The position numbers and the translations under genes are program-made. From the NCBI GenBank assembly GCA_905197685.1, contig CAJJZS010000010.1, forward strand, positions 1 through 64,000: DNA of 64,000 nt, written 5' to 3'. The DNA is from an uncultured Oscillospiraceae bacterium. GTDB lineage: Bacteria; Bacillota; Clostridia; Oscillospirales; Ruminococcaceae. The notes under the pieces are model-generated. The model was not told where the DNA came from, did no database searches, and saw only the letters and a program-made list of their open reading frames with translations. Below, piece after piece: positions 15,472 to 24,079 of the stretch (the first letter of the stretch is position 1; the number at the start of each line of letters is the position of its first letter).

Positions 15472-18306
15472 ATGAACGATAAAATTATCATTCACGGCGC
15501 AAGGGAACACAATCTGAAAAATGTGGATTTGGAAATCCCGCGGGACAAGCTGATTGTTTTTACCGGTTTGTCCGGTTCGGGCAAATCCTCCCTTGCTTTT
15601 GATACAATCTATGCAGACGGGCAGAGAAGGTATATGGAAAGCCTTTCTTCCTATGCCCGCCAGTTTTTGGGCATGATGGAAAAGCCGGACGTGGACGAAA
15701 TCAGCGGGCTTTCTCCGGCAATTTCCATCGACCAGAAAACCACCTCAAAAAACCCGCGCTCCACAGTGGGAACGGTGACCGAGATTTACGATTATCTTCG
15801 TCTGCTGTATGCCCGTATCGGAATCCCGCACTGCCCCATCTGCGGCAGGGAAATCAGCCAGCAAACGGTAGATCAGATGGTAGACCAGGTGATGCAGCTG
15901 CCGGAACGGACCAAGATTCAGATTTTGGCTCCGATTGTCCGCGGCAAAAAGGGAATGCACCAAAAAGAATTGGAGCGTATGAAAAAATCCGGCTATGTCC
16001 GCGTTCGGGCAGACGGAAACCTTTACGAACTTTCCGAAGAAATTGTGCTGGATAAAAATAAAAAGCACAATATCGAAGTGGTGGTAGACCGTCTGGTGGT
16101 TCGGGACGATATGCAGTCGCGGTTGAGCGATTCGCTGGAAACGGCGCTGGAGCTGACCGGAGGACTGGTAATTGTCGATGTAGTGGGCGGGGAAGAAATG
16201 ATGTTCTCCCAAAACTACTCCTGTCCGGAACACAATATCAGCATCGAAGAATTAAGCCCGAGAATGTTTTCCTTTAATAATCCGTTCGGCGCCTGTGAAA
16301 AATGTACCGGTTTGGGAACATTTATGAGCATCGACCCGGATTTGGTGATTCCCGATAAGACAAAGTCGGTTCGGGAGGGAGCGATTAAGGCAAGCGGCTG
16401 GTACTATGCCGAGGGCGGAATTGCGCAGATGTACTATCAAAGCCTTGCCGAACACTATCATTTTTCGTTGGACACCCCGATTCAGGATTTGCCAAAAGAG
16501 GCGGTGGATATTCTGCTGTACGGCACAAAGGGTGAAAAAATCAAGATGGTGCGGGATACCGAGGACATCAAATCCACCTACTACACCGAGTTTGAGGGCA
16601 TTGCAAACAATCTGGAGCGGCGTTTTCGGGAAACTTCTTCCAACTGGATGCGGGAGGAGATTACCACCTGGATGAATGCGGTGGACTGCCCGGAATGTCA
16701 CGGCGACCGCTTAAAGCCGGAAAGTCTTTCGGTACTGGTGGGCGGCATGAACATCAGCCAGCTGTGCCGAATGTCGGTAGCGGCGATGATTGATTTTTTT
16801 GACAATCTTCAGCTGACCGAAAAGCAGGAAAAGATTTCTCATCAGGTTATTAAGGAAATCCGTTCCCGTCTGGAATTTTTAAAGAATGTCGGTTTAGACT
16901 ACCTGACCCTTTCCCGCGCTTCGGCAACCCTTTCGGGCGGCGAAAGCCAGCGGATTCGTCTTGCGACGCAGATCGGTTCTTCTTTGATGGGCGTGCTGTA
17001 TATTCTGGACGAGCCGAGCATCGGTCTGCACCAGAGAGATAACGACAAGCTGATCGGAACCCTTCAGCACCTGCGCGATTTGGGCAATACCGTCATTGTG
17101 GTGGAGCATGACGAGGATACCATGCTGGCGTCCGATTACATTGTGGACATCGGACCGGGCGCAGGCGTACACGGCGGAGAAGTGGTCTGCGCGGGCAGCT
17201 TGCAGCAGATTATGGACTGCGAGCAGTCGATTACCGGACAGTATTTAAGCGGCAGAAAGAGGATTCCCGTTCCTCAGACAAGAAGAAGCGGCAACGGGAA
17301 AAAGCTGACGATAAAGGGCGCTTCTCAGAATAACCTGAAAAACATCAACGTTACCGTTCCTCTGGGAACATTTACGGCTGTCACAGGCGTTTCCGGTTCG
17401 GGCAAATCCTCTTTGATTAACGAGATTCTTTACAAGGGTCTGGCATCGCAGCTCAACCACGCAAAAGCCCGTCCGGGCAAGCACAAGGAGATTTTGGGAA
17501 TCGAGGAGCTGGACAAGGTAATTGAAATCAGCCAAAGTCCGATTGGCAGAACGCCGCGCTCCAATCCCGCCACCTATACCGGCGTGTTTACCGATATTCG
17601 TCAGCTGTTTGCCCAGACAAACGAAGCAAAAACGAGGGGATATGACAGCGGAAGATTCTCCTTTAACGTTAAGGGCGGACGCTGCGAGGCCTGCGAGGGC
17701 GACGGTATTTTGCAGATTGAGATGCACTTTCTGCCGGACATTTATGTTCCCTGCGAGGTGTGCAAGGGAAAACGCTATAACAGGGAAACGCTGGAAGTAA
17801 AATATAAGGACAAGAATATCAGCGATGTGCTGGAGATGACCGCAGAGGAAGCGAGCGTCTTTTTTGAAAATATTCCGAAGATTGCCCGCAAGATTCAAAC
17901 GCTGTGCGATGTGGGGCTGGGTTATGTGAAGCTGGGGCAGTCCGCAACTACCCTTTCGGGGGGCGAAGCGCAGAGGGTAAAGCTTGCGACCGAGCTTTCC
18001 AAAAAGGCGACCGGAAAAACCATCTATATTTTGGACGAACCGACCACCGGTCTGCACGCGGCAGACGTGCATAAGCTGATTGACGTGCTGCAAACGCTGG
18101 TGGACAGCGGCAACACCGTTGTAGTGATTGAGCATAATCTGGACGTGATTAAAACTGCCGATTATATCATTGACTTGGGACCGGAAGGCGGCGACCGCGG
18201 CGGCGAAATTGTGGTGTGCGGAACGCCCGAACAGGTAGCTGCCTGCGAAAAATCTTACACCGGAAAATATCTGAAGAAGATGCTTGAACAAAAACAGATA
18301 AAATAA
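15472..18306 (+). CDS. uvrA: Excinuclease ABC subunit A
   Basis: UvrA is the dimeric ABC-type ATPase that first detects DNA damage and loads UvrB. The 944-residue protein has two ABC modules: Walker A GLSGSGKSSLAFD near residue 31 and GVSGSGKSSLINE near residue 640, signatures LSGGESQRIRLA and LSGGEAQRVKLA, and Walker B ILDEPSIGLHQRD and ILDEPTTGLHAAD. Zinc sites appear as CPIC...C and CEACEGDGIL...CEVCKG. ATG 15472 follows AAAGGAGAAC. Its upstream region contains the inverted-repeat unit, so its promoter may lie in or beyond that unit. Confidence 0.97.
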   Translation: MNDKIIIHGAREHNLKNVDLEIPRDKLIVFTGLSGSGKSSLAFDTIYADGQRRYMESLSSYARQFLGMMEKPDVDEISGLSPAISIDQKTTSKNPRSTVGTVTEIYDYLRLLYARIGIPHCPICGREISQQTVDQMVDQVMQLPERTKIQILAPIVRGKKGMHQKELERMKKSGYVRVRADGNLYELSEEIVLDKNKKHNIEVVVDRLVVRDDMQSRLSDSLETALELTGGLVIVDVVGGEEMMFSQNYSCPEHNISIEELSPRMFSFNNPFGACEKCTGLGTFMSIDPDLVIPDKTKSVREGAIKASGWYYAEGGIAQMYYQSLAEHYHFSLDTPIQDLPKEAVDILLYGTKGEKIKMVRDTEDIKSTYYTEFEGIANNLERRFRETSSNWMREEITTWMNAVDCPECHGDRLKPESLSVLVGGMNISQLCRMSVAAMIDFFDNLQLTEKQEKISHQVIKEIRSRLEFLKNVGLDYLTLSRASATLSGGESQRIRLATQIGSSLMGVLYILDEPSIGLHQRDNDKLIGTLQHLRDLGNTVIVVEHDEDTMLASDYIVDIGPGAGVHGGEVVCAGSLQQIMDCEQSITGQYLSGRKRIPVPQTRRSGNGKKLTIKGASQNNLKNINVTVPLGTFTAVTGVSGSGKSSLINEILYKGLASQLNHAKARPGKHKEILGIEELDKVIEISQSPIGRTPRSNPATYTGVFTDIRQLFAQTNEAKTRGYDSGRFSFNVKGGRCEACEGDGILQIEMHFLPDIYVPCEVCKGKRYNRETLEVKYKDKNISDVLEMTAEEASVFFENIPKIARKIQTLCDVGLGYVKLGQSATTLSGGEAQRVKLATELSKKATGKTIYILDEPTTGLHAADVHKLIDVLQTLVDSGNTVVVIEHNLDVIKTADYIIDLGPEGGDRGGEIVVCGTPEQVAACEKSYTGKYLKKMLEQKQIK

Positions 18307-18386
18307 ACATCAAAAAAAGAACATTCTGACAGAAAAAAGCGACATCTGCGCAAAACAGCCGAGCGATTATTTGTTAATTTTGTATC

Positions 18387-18415
18387 TTTACAATGTTATA
18401 CTCATTTGGTACAAT
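18387..18415 (+). promoter_or_regulatory. Sigma-A promoter for fprA
   Basis: TTTACA (18387-18392) and TACAAT (18410-18415) are 17 nt apart, about 40 nt before the fprA start codon. Confidence 0.68.
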
Positions 18416-18457
18416 ATAAGCATGAAACAGGCAGAACCAAAGAAAGGAAGATTTATT

Positions 18458-19666
18458 ATGTCCGCAGTTAAAATTACAGAAGGCATCTACTCCGTAGGCA
18501 TCAACAACCCGAATATGAGGGTGTTTGACATTATCATGAAAACCGATTCCGGTACCAGCTACAACTCTTATCTGGTAAGAGGAAGCGAAAAAACCGCTTT
18601 GATTGAAACCTGCCACGAAAACTTTTTCCCGCAGTATCTGGAAAATATCAAAGAGGTTTGCCCGCTTGAAGAGATTGATTACATCATCATGAACCACAAC
18701 GAGCCGGACCATTCCGGTTCCCTGGCGAAGCTGATGGCGCAGATGCCAAAGGCAAAGCTGATTGCTTCTCAGGCAGGTTCCATCTACCTGAAAAACATCA
18801 CCAATATCGATAATCTGGACGTGCAGAAGGTAAAGGACGGCGACACTTTGGATTTGGGCGGCAGAACCCTCACCTTCTTCTTTGCGCCGAACCTGCATTG
18901 GCCGGATTCGATGTTTACCTGGGCAGAGGACGCAAAAACTCTGTTTACCTGTGACTTTTTAGGCTGCCACTACTGCGAGCCGTACACCTTTGACACCAGC
19001 GTTGCTTATCCAAAGGCATATGACGCGGCGTTAGAGCTGTACTATGCGGCAATTTTCGGTCCGTTTGCTTCCTTTGTTCGCAAGGGTCTGGAAAAGATTC
19101 AGGCTTTGCCGACCGCTCCCGAATTTATCTGCACCAGCCACGGTCCGGTTCTCACCAAGGGCGGAAAGATGGACGAAGTTCTGGCAAAATATCAGGCATG
19201 GTCCGCTCCGGCAGACAACAAGATTCCGGTGATTCCGGTATTCTACACTTCCGCCTACGGCAATACCGCAAAACTTGCAGAAAAAATCAAAGAGGGTATT
19301 TTGGAAGCAAAACCGTACGCAGAGTGTGAAACCTATGACATTATCGAGCATGATATGGCGCAGCTGCACGCGCTGATTAACCGCTGTACCGCTTTTGCAG
19401 TCGGCAGCCCGACCTTAAACAGAGACGCCGTTGCTCCGGTTTGGAACCTGCTGGCAGGGGTTGACGCAATCAATTCCGCAAGAAAACCGGCGATGGTATT
19501 CGGCTCCTTCGGTTGGACCGGAGAAGCGGTCGGAAACATTCAGGCAAGACTGCACGGCTTAAAGATGAATGTGTTCGGCGATGGATTTAAAGTGACCTTT
19601 GTTCCGACCGAGGAGGATTTGGAACAGGCGAAAGAATACGGAAAATCCTTTGCACAGAGCTTCTAA
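18458..19666 (+). CDS. fprA: A-type flavodiiron protein
   Basis: A 402-residue flavodiiron protein that reduces O2 to water, and often NO, with electrons from rubredoxin or a flavin reductase, protecting anaerobes. The N-terminal metallo-beta-lactamase-like domain has the diiron ligands His80, Glu82, Asp84, His85 (HNEPDH), His147 (NLHWPD), Asp166 and His228 (SHGP). The flavodoxin domain starts near residue 255 (VFYTSAYGNTAKLAEKI). ATG 18458 behind AAAGGAAG gives the family N-terminus. A nitroreductase and a broken flavoprotein follow, making a redox cluster. Confidence 0.94.
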   Translation: MSAVKITEGIYSVGINNPNMRVFDIIMKTDSGTSYNSYLVRGSEKTALIETCHENFFPQYLENIKEVCPLEEIDYIIMNHNEPDHSGSLAKLMAQMPKAKLIASQAGSIYLKNITNIDNLDVQKVKDGDTLDLGGRTLTFFFAPNLHWPDSMFTWAEDAKTLFTCDFLGCHYCEPYTFDTSVAYPKAYDAALELYYAAIFGPFASFVRKGLEKIQALPTAPEFICTSHGPVLTKGGKMDEVLAKYQAWSAPADNKIPVIPVFYTSAYGNTAKLAEKIKEGILEAKPYAECETYDIIEHDMAQLHALINRCTAFAVGSPTLNRDAVAPVWNLLAGVDAINSARKPAMVFGSFGWTGEAVGNIQARLHGLKMNVFGDGFKVTFVPTEEDLEQAKEYGKSFAQSF

Positions 19667-19702
19667 AAAATAAGAACAAAAACAGGTCGGGAGCTTGTGA
19701 CG

Positions 19703-20227
19703 ATGGAATTATCAGAGCTGCTGCTTCACCGCAGAAGTGTCAGAGAATATACCGGAGAGGCAATACCGGAAGAAAAACTGCGGCAGATTTTGCAAGCGGG
19801 ACTGCTTTCGCCTTCGGGCAGAAGCCGTCAGCCGTGGGAATTTGTGGCAGTGCAGAATAAAGAAACGCTGGAACAGCTTTCTCATTGCAGGGTGGGGGCA
19901 AGCAAGATGCTTAAAAATGCAGGCTGCGCCATTCTGGTTTTTGCAGACCCCGACAAAACCGATGTCTGGACCGAGGACTGTTCGATTGCGATGAGCAATA
20001 TGCACCTGATGGCAGATAACCTCGGATTGGGCAGCTGCTGGATTCAGGGAAGGCTGCGCGAGGCAGAGGACGGAACAACAACCGAAACTTTCTGCAAAAA
20101 GCTGCTGCATGTGCCGGAACAGTACCGCCTGGAGGCAATTTTGTCGGTGGGTGTGATTGCTTCTCATCCGGAGCCGCACAATACAGAAGAACTGCCCGAA
20201 GAAAAGATACATTTTGAACGGTATTAG
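19703..20227 (+). CDS. Nitroreductase-family flavoprotein
   Basis: A 174-residue FMN-dependent nitroreductase-fold protein. Typical features are the N-terminal RRSVREYTGEAIPEEKL, the phosphate-binding SPSGRSRQPWEFVAVQN, and the late NLGLGSCWIQGRL. Such enzymes reduce nitro or quinone compounds with NAD(P)H; the physiological substrate is not evident. ATG 19703 is preferred over GTG 19697 because of spacing to GGGAG. It lies 36 bp after fprA and ends in a strong terminator, so the two may share a transcript. Confidence 0.9.
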   Translation: MELSELLLHRRSVREYTGEAIPEEKLRQILQAGLLSPSGRSRQPWEFVAVQNKETLEQLSHCRVGASKMLKNAGCAILVFADPDKTDVWTEDCSIAMSNMHLMADNLGLGSCWIQGRLREAEDGTTTETFCKKLLHVPEQYRLEAILSVGVIASHPEPHNTEELPEEKIHFERY

Positions 20228-20235
20228 GCAAAAAA

Positions 20236-20264
20236 ACGCTGCGAGATTTTTCGCGGCGTTTTTT
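20236..20264 (+). terminator. Terminator after the nitroreductase gene
   Basis: ACGCTGCGA (20236-20244) pairs with TCGCGGCGT (20251-20259) around a six-base loop, then six T residues. Confidence 0.9.
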
Positions 20265-20321
20265 ATCAATTTATATTGTAAGAGGAATCCCGAAAGGGAA
20301 TCGGAAAGAGGGAATCAAAAG

Positions 20322-20940
20322 ATGAAAGTATTGATGTTAAACGGAAGCCCGCACAAAGAAGGCTGTACCGACACCGCCCTGAGGGAAGTTACGGCAAGCC
20401 TTGAAAAAAACGGGATTGAAACCGAAATTTTTCATTTGGGCACAGATCCGATTTCCGGCTGTATTGCCTGCGGAGGGCAAGACATCGGGGAAATGCGTGA
20501 TGAAGGACGGAGTAAACGAATTTGTGGAAAAGGCAAAGCAGGCGGACGGTTTTGTTTTCGGTTCGCCGGTTTATTATGCCAATGTTTCCGGGCAGATTCG
20601 TTCTTTTTTGGATCGCGCTTTCTATTGCGGGTCTGCCGCTTTTTCCGGAAAACCGGGAGCGGCGGTTGTCAGCTGCCGGCGCGCGGGTTCGACCGCTTCT
20701 TTGGACGAGCTGAACAAATATTTTACCATAAACGGGATGCCGATTGTTTCCTCCCGTTATTGGAACATGGTACACGGAAACACGCCGCAGGAGGTAATGC
20801 AGGATTTGGAAGGGCTGCAAATTATGCGCACATTGGGCAACAATATGGCGTGGCTGCTGCGCTGCATTGAATTGGGAAAAGAGAATAACATCACATTCCC
20901 GGAAAAGGAACCGGCGCAGAGAACCAATTTTATTCGATAA
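20322..20940 (+). pseudogene. Frameshifted NADPH-dependent FMN reductase / iron-sulfur flavoprotein
   Basis: The start reads MKVLMLNGSPHKEGCTDTA, and the sequence after the break reads KCVMKDGVNEFVEKAKQADG, then FGSPVYYANVSGQIRSFLDR, the flavodoxin-like fold of this family. The two parts lie in different frames that meet at about 20471-20480, inside the conserved Cys cluster. Loss of two bases from an ancestral GGG-TGC-AAG would explain it, since restoring TGC gives the expected C-x2-C-x2-C-x4-C pattern. Whether this is a true mutation or a sequencing error cannot be decided here. The ribosome site AAAGAGGG before ATG 20322 is intact. Confidence 0.8.
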
Positions 20941-20945
20941 GTTTG

Positions 20946-20989
20946 TTCCCGTATTTTTCGCATAACTATGCGGAGAATACGGGAATTTT
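20946..20989 (+). terminator. Hairpin terminator after the flavoprotein pseudogene
   Basis: TTCCCGTATT pairs with AATACGGGAA, and an inner CGCATA/ATGCG stem continues it (20946-20985). The T tract is short (AATTTTA), so it may be weak. Confidence 0.65.
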
Positions 20990-21034
20990 ATGTATTATCG
21001 TCTTTATGTTGAAAAAATATTCATAATATTTTGC

Positions 21035-21063
21035 TTGACAAAAAAGAAACAGGAGATTATAAT
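21035..21063 (+). promoter_or_regulatory. Consensus sigma-A promoter of the fab operon
   Basis: TTGACA (21035-21040) and TATAAT (21058-21063) with a 17-nt spacer match the consensus fully. Two palindromes overlap and follow the -10 element, as expected for a repressed promoter. Confidence 0.88.
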
Positions 21064-21081
21064 TAGTTTGTCAATCTAATT
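21061..21081. promoter_or_regulatory. Palindromic operator 1 at the fab promoter
   Basis: A 21-bp imperfect palindrome with outer arms AATTAG and CTAATT and inner TTG/CAA halves. It overlaps the last three bases of the -10 box. The inner TTTGxCAA resembles FabT-type boxes of Lactobacillales (knowledge of the family; not searched). Confidence 0.65.
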
Positions 21082-21105
21082 AAAAGCAACATATGTTACT
21101 TTTAA
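21080..21105. promoter_or_regulatory. Palindromic operator 2 at the fab promoter
   Basis: A 26-bp near-perfect palindrome: TTAAAAG-C-AACAT and ATGTT-A-CTTTTAA. It lies just downstream of operator 1 near the likely +1 region and ends 31 bp before the regulator's start codon, so it fits autoregulation. Confidence 0.65.
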
Positions 21106-21136
21106 TGTGCGGCAAATGATTGAAAGGATGTCAAAG

Positions 21137-21592
21137 ATGAAGCCGTTTGAACAGGAATTAAACGCAGTGATTGTCGATGCCTATCGCTCAATTTTAAAGG
21201 TGGAGGAGAGTGTTTTAAAGCGTTCGGATAAGATTGATTTGACCATTAATGAAATGCATATTCTGGAATCGGTGGGGAAAGGAAAGAACCGCCGCAGAAC
21301 GATTTCCGAGCTGGCAGAGGATTTGGATGTGACTTTGCCTTCGGTGACGGTGGCAATCAACAAACTGATGAAAAAAGGCTATGTTGAAAAGGTGCGCGCC
21401 GAGGAGGACGGAAGAATTGTTTATGTTTCTTTAACCAGAATGGGAAGAAAGATTGACTCTGCCCACCGATATTTTCATGAATGTATGGTGAGGAGCATCA
21501 TTAAGGGCATGACGGAGGAAGAACAGCAAATTTTATATCGCGGCATTATGAAGCTCGATCGGTTTTTAAAAGAACAGATTGAGGAGGAATAA
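21137..21592 (+). CDS. fabT: MarR-family regulator of fatty-acid synthesis (FabT-like)
   Basis: A 151-residue MarR-type winged-helix regulator heading the fatty-acid operon. The wing-HTH region is RRRTISELAEDLDVTLPSVT followed by LMKKGYVEKV and the wing RAEEDGRIVYVSLT; terminal helices form the dimer. In streptococci and lactococci FabT in this position represses the operon with acyl-ACP as corepressor; that role is inferred here from family, position and the two palindromes upstream. ATG 21137 (MKPFEQEL) is chosen over upstream in-frame GTG/ATG codons because of GAAAGGA. Confidence 0.88.
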   Translation: MKPFEQELNAVIVDAYRSILKVEESVLKRSDKIDLTINEMHILESVGKGKNRRRTISELAEDLDVTLPSVTVAINKLMKKGYVEKVRAEEDGRIVYVSLTRMGRKIDSAHRYFHECMVRSIIKGMTEEEQQILYRGIMKLDRFLKEQIEEE

Positions 21593-21616
21593 AAAACGAT
21601 ACGGAGGTGACAGAAA

Positions 21617-22570
21617 ATGTTTCGGTTGCTTTCAGTGGCAAGCGCTCTGCCGCAGCAAAGAAAAACAAACGATGACCTGTCGCTGTTTTTGGATACAAGC
21701 GACGAGTGGATTAGCCAAAGAACCGGGATTCGGGAAAGGGCGGTCTGCGTAGAGGAGAGCCTGACGGAGCTGTTGGTTGCGGCAGCAAAGGAAGCGCTTG
21801 TCCGGGCGCAGCTGAGCGCGCAGCAGATAGACTTAATTTTATGCGCCACCATTCGTGGGGATTACATCACCCCGTCGCAGGCGTGCGTTGTGCAAAAGGA
21901 ACTGGGCGCAAGCTGCCCGGCGATGGATATTGGAGCTGCCTGCACCGGTTTTTTATACGCGCTTGATGTGGCGGCAGGATATTTTGCCAGAAAAAAAGTA
22001 AAAAATGTTTTGATTTTGGCAGGGGACGCCATGTCCAAATTGGTGAACTGGCAGGACCGTTCTACCTGCGTACTGTTCGGAGATGCGGCGGGAGCCGCGG
22101 TGTTGACTGAAGGAAATGCGGTTCGTTCTCTTTTCCTGAGCGCAAACGGGAATACCGATTTTTTACAGATTCCCCATGTGCAGGGCAACAGCCCGTTCGG
22201 GAAACCGGAGGCGGCAAAACCGCCGTTTTTACAGATGAACGGGCAGGAGGTTTACCGTTTTGCGGTGTCTTCCATCTGCAAGGATATTCGCAGAGTTTGC
22301 ACGGAAGCGGGAGTCGAGGCGCAGCAGCTGGACTGGCTGGTTCCTCATCAGGCAAATCTGCGGATTATCGAATCGGCGGCGGCAAAATTAAAAATTCCGA
22401 CGGAGCGGTGGTTGACCGGAATCGAGTATCTGGGCAATACCTCGGCGGCAAGTATTCCGGTTGTATTGGACCATGCGTCGGCAAAAGGAAAACTGAAGCG
22501 AGGCGACCTGCTGGGATTGAGCGCATTCGGCGCAGGACTGACAACGGGAGCCTGCGTGCTGGAATGGTAG
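21617..22570 (+). CDS. fabH: 3-oxoacyl-ACP synthase III
   Basis: FabH condenses an acyl-CoA primer with malonyl-ACP to start fatty-acid synthesis. The 317-residue protein has the catalytic Cys109 (DIGAACTGFL), His244 (VPHQANLRI) and Asn274 (YLGNTSAAS), plus the C-terminal GLSAFGAGLTTGACVLEW. ATG 21617 follows GGAGGTGA, 24 bp after fabT. A 124-bp gap with repeated palindromes separates it from acpP. Confidence 0.96.
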   Translation: MFRLLSVASALPQQRKTNDDLSLFLDTSDEWISQRTGIRERAVCVEESLTELLVAAAKEALVRAQLSAQQIDLILCATIRGDYITPSQACVVQKELGASCPAMDIGAACTGFLYALDVAAGYFARKKVKNVLILAGDAMSKLVNWQDRSTCVLFGDAAGAAVLTEGNAVRSLFLSANGNTDFLQIPHVQGNSPFGKPEAAKPPFLQMNGQEVYRFAVSSICKDIRRVCTEAGVEAQQLDWLVPHQANLRIIESAAAKLKIPTERWLTGIEYLGNTSAASIPVVLDHASAKGKLKRGDLLGLSAFGAGLTTGACVLEW

Positions 22571-22576
22571 GAGAAA

Positions 22577-22676
22577 ATTTCCCGGGGAATAAAGCAATCC
22601 TTGCAGAAATGATGTCCCGGGAAATCAAAATAAAACAGAGTTTCTCGGGGCAAACAAAAAATATTTCCGGGGAAAT
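22577..22676. repeat. Repeated TTTCCCGGGGAAA-type palindromes before acpP
   Basis: Four related 13-16 base palindromes occur in 100 bp: ATTTCCCGGGGAAT (22577-22590), TGTCCCGGGAAAT (22613-22625), GTTTCTCGGGGCAAAC (22640-22655) and ATTTCCGGGGAAAT (22663-22676). A fifth, perfect copy, ATTTCCCGGGAAAT, lies after acpP at 22993-23006. They could be operators, RNA hairpins or a small repeat family. Confidence 0.7.
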
Positions 22677-22694
22677 AACAGGAGGAAAACAACA

Positions 22695-22913
22695 ATGGTA
22701 TTGGAAAAAGTAATTGCAATTTTAGCAGAGTATAAGGAATGTGACGCGGCAGAAATCCATGCGGACTCCACCTTTGACGAGCTGGAGCTGGACAGCCTGG
22801 ACACCGTGGATCTGATGATGACCTTTGAAGATGAGTTCGGGATTCAGATGGAGATGAATGAAAACATCAAGACAGTGGGCGATATTGCAAAGGCGATTGA
22901 AGCACAGCAGTAA
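22695..22913 (+). CDS. acpP: Acyl carrier protein
   Basis: ACP, 72 residues, acidic and helical. Ser34 in LELDSLDTVDL is the 4'-phosphopantetheine attachment site that carries growing acyl chains between the Fab enzymes. ATG 22695 follows AGGAGG. It lies between fabH and fabK, but gaps of 124 and 159 bp with palindromes and hairpins on either side are unusual inside this otherwise tightly packed operon and may set ACP expression apart. Confidence 0.95.
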   Translation: MVLEKVIAILAEYKECDAAEIHADSTFDELELDSLDTVDLMMTFEDEFGIQMEMNENIKTVGDIAKAIEAQQ

Positions 22914-22935
22914 AGTAAGAAGTTGCAATCCAAAA

Positions 22936-23031
22936 CGGGCGGCAGGAAAGCCGCCCGGGATTGGGTGAAAGCGGGAGGACAAACAAGGAATCATTTCCCG
23001 GGAAATAACGGGGAAGAAAAAAGTTTGTCCT
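22936..23031 (+). promoter_or_regulatory. Hairpins between acpP and fabK
   Basis: A GC-rich hairpin CGGGCGGC/GCCGCCCG (22936-22957) lies 22 bp after the acpP stop. Further on, AGGACAAAC (22976-22984) pairs with GTTTGTCCT (23023-23031), enclosing the perfect palindrome ATTTCCCGGGAAAT (22993-23006). The second stem is followed by GCGGCTTTTCTCT. These look like mRNA processing, attenuation or partial termination structures that could raise acpP levels relative to downstream genes. Confidence 0.6.
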
Positions 23032-23072
23032 GCGGCTTTTCTCTAATCAACAGGAAAGAAAGGGGATTTAGT

Positions 23073-24035
23073 ATGATTACGACAAAATTGTGCGAAGCGT
23101 TGGGGATTCGGTATCCGATTTTTCAGGGAGGAATGGCTTGGATTGCGGACGCTTCTTTGGCGGCGGCGGTGAGCAACGCAGGAGGATTGGGCATTATTGC
23201 GGCGATGAATGCGGACGCCCGGTGGCTCAGAGAAGAAATTCATAAAGTGAGGGAATTGACCCAAAACCCCTTTGGCGTAAACATCATGCTGATGAGTCCC
23301 TTTGCCGACGAGGTGGCGCAGGTAGTGGTTGATGAAAAGGTTCCGATTGTAGTGACCGGAGCGGGAAATCCGGGGAAATATATGAAAAAATGGGTAGAAG
23401 CAGGCATTAAGGTGATTCCTGTGGTGCCGTCTACCGGTATGGCAAAATTAGCGGAGCGAAGCGGGGCATTTGCGGTGATTGCAGAGGGCGGCGAATCGGG
23501 CGGACATATCGGAGAGTTGACCACAATGACTCTGGTTCCTCAGGTGTGCGATGCGGTATCTATTCCGGTGCTGGCGGCGGGAGGAATTGCCGACGGCAGA
23601 GGAATTGCGGCGGCATTGATGTTGGGAGCTTGCGGCGTTCAATGCGGAACGCGTTTTTTAGTGGCAAAGGAATGTACCGTTCATCAAAATTACAAGGATA
23701 AAATTATTAAGGCAAAGGATATTGATACGATTTCTACCGGAAAGCGTTTGGGGCATCCGATTCGATGCTTGAAAAATCCGTTCAGCAGAGCGTTTTTTAA
23801 ACAGGAATATAATCCGAATGTCAGCGATGAGGAGCTGGAACAGATGGGAGCAGGCGCGCTGCGCAAGGCTGCGAAGGAAGGCGACGAGAGAAACGGCAGC
23901 TTTATGGCAGGACAGTGCGCAGCTATGGTACACAAAGAACAGACCGCCCAGGAGATGATAGAGGAAATGTTCTGTCAGGCAGAGCATATTTTAAACGGGG
24001 CAAGCCGATTTTGCAGAGAGGAAAGCGATTGCTGA
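23073..24035 (+). CDS. fabK: Enoyl-ACP reductase II
   Basis: FabK is the FMN- and NAD(P)H-dependent enoyl-ACP reductase that completes each elongation cycle and replaces triclosan-sensitive FabI. The 320-residue TIM barrel shows the family landmarks YPIFQGGMAWIADASLAAAV, a SNAGGLGIIAA segment, AEGGESGGHIGE and LAAGGIADGRGIAAAL with the FMN-phosphate site. ATG 23073 follows AGAAAGGGG; the longer open frame upstream runs through the intergenic hairpins and is not used. Confidence 0.94.
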   Translation: MITTKLCEALGIRYPIFQGGMAWIADASLAAAVSNAGGLGIIAAMNADARWLREEIHKVRELTQNPFGVNIMLMSPFADEVAQVVVDEKVPIVVTGAGNPGKYMKKWVEAGIKVIPVVPSTGMAKLAERSGAFAVIAEGGESGGHIGELTTMTLVPQVCDAVSIPVLAAGGIADGRGIAAALMLGACGVQCGTRFLVAKECTVHQNYKDKIIKAKDIDTISTGKRLGHPIRCLKNPFSRAFFKQEYNPNVSDEELEQMGAGALRKAAKEGDERNGSFMAGQCAAMVHKEQTAQEMIEEMFCQAEHILNGASRFCREESDC

Positions 24036-24079
24036 TTATAACGCTTTAGAAATCGGGTTTGGTCGGTAAGGAGAAGCAG

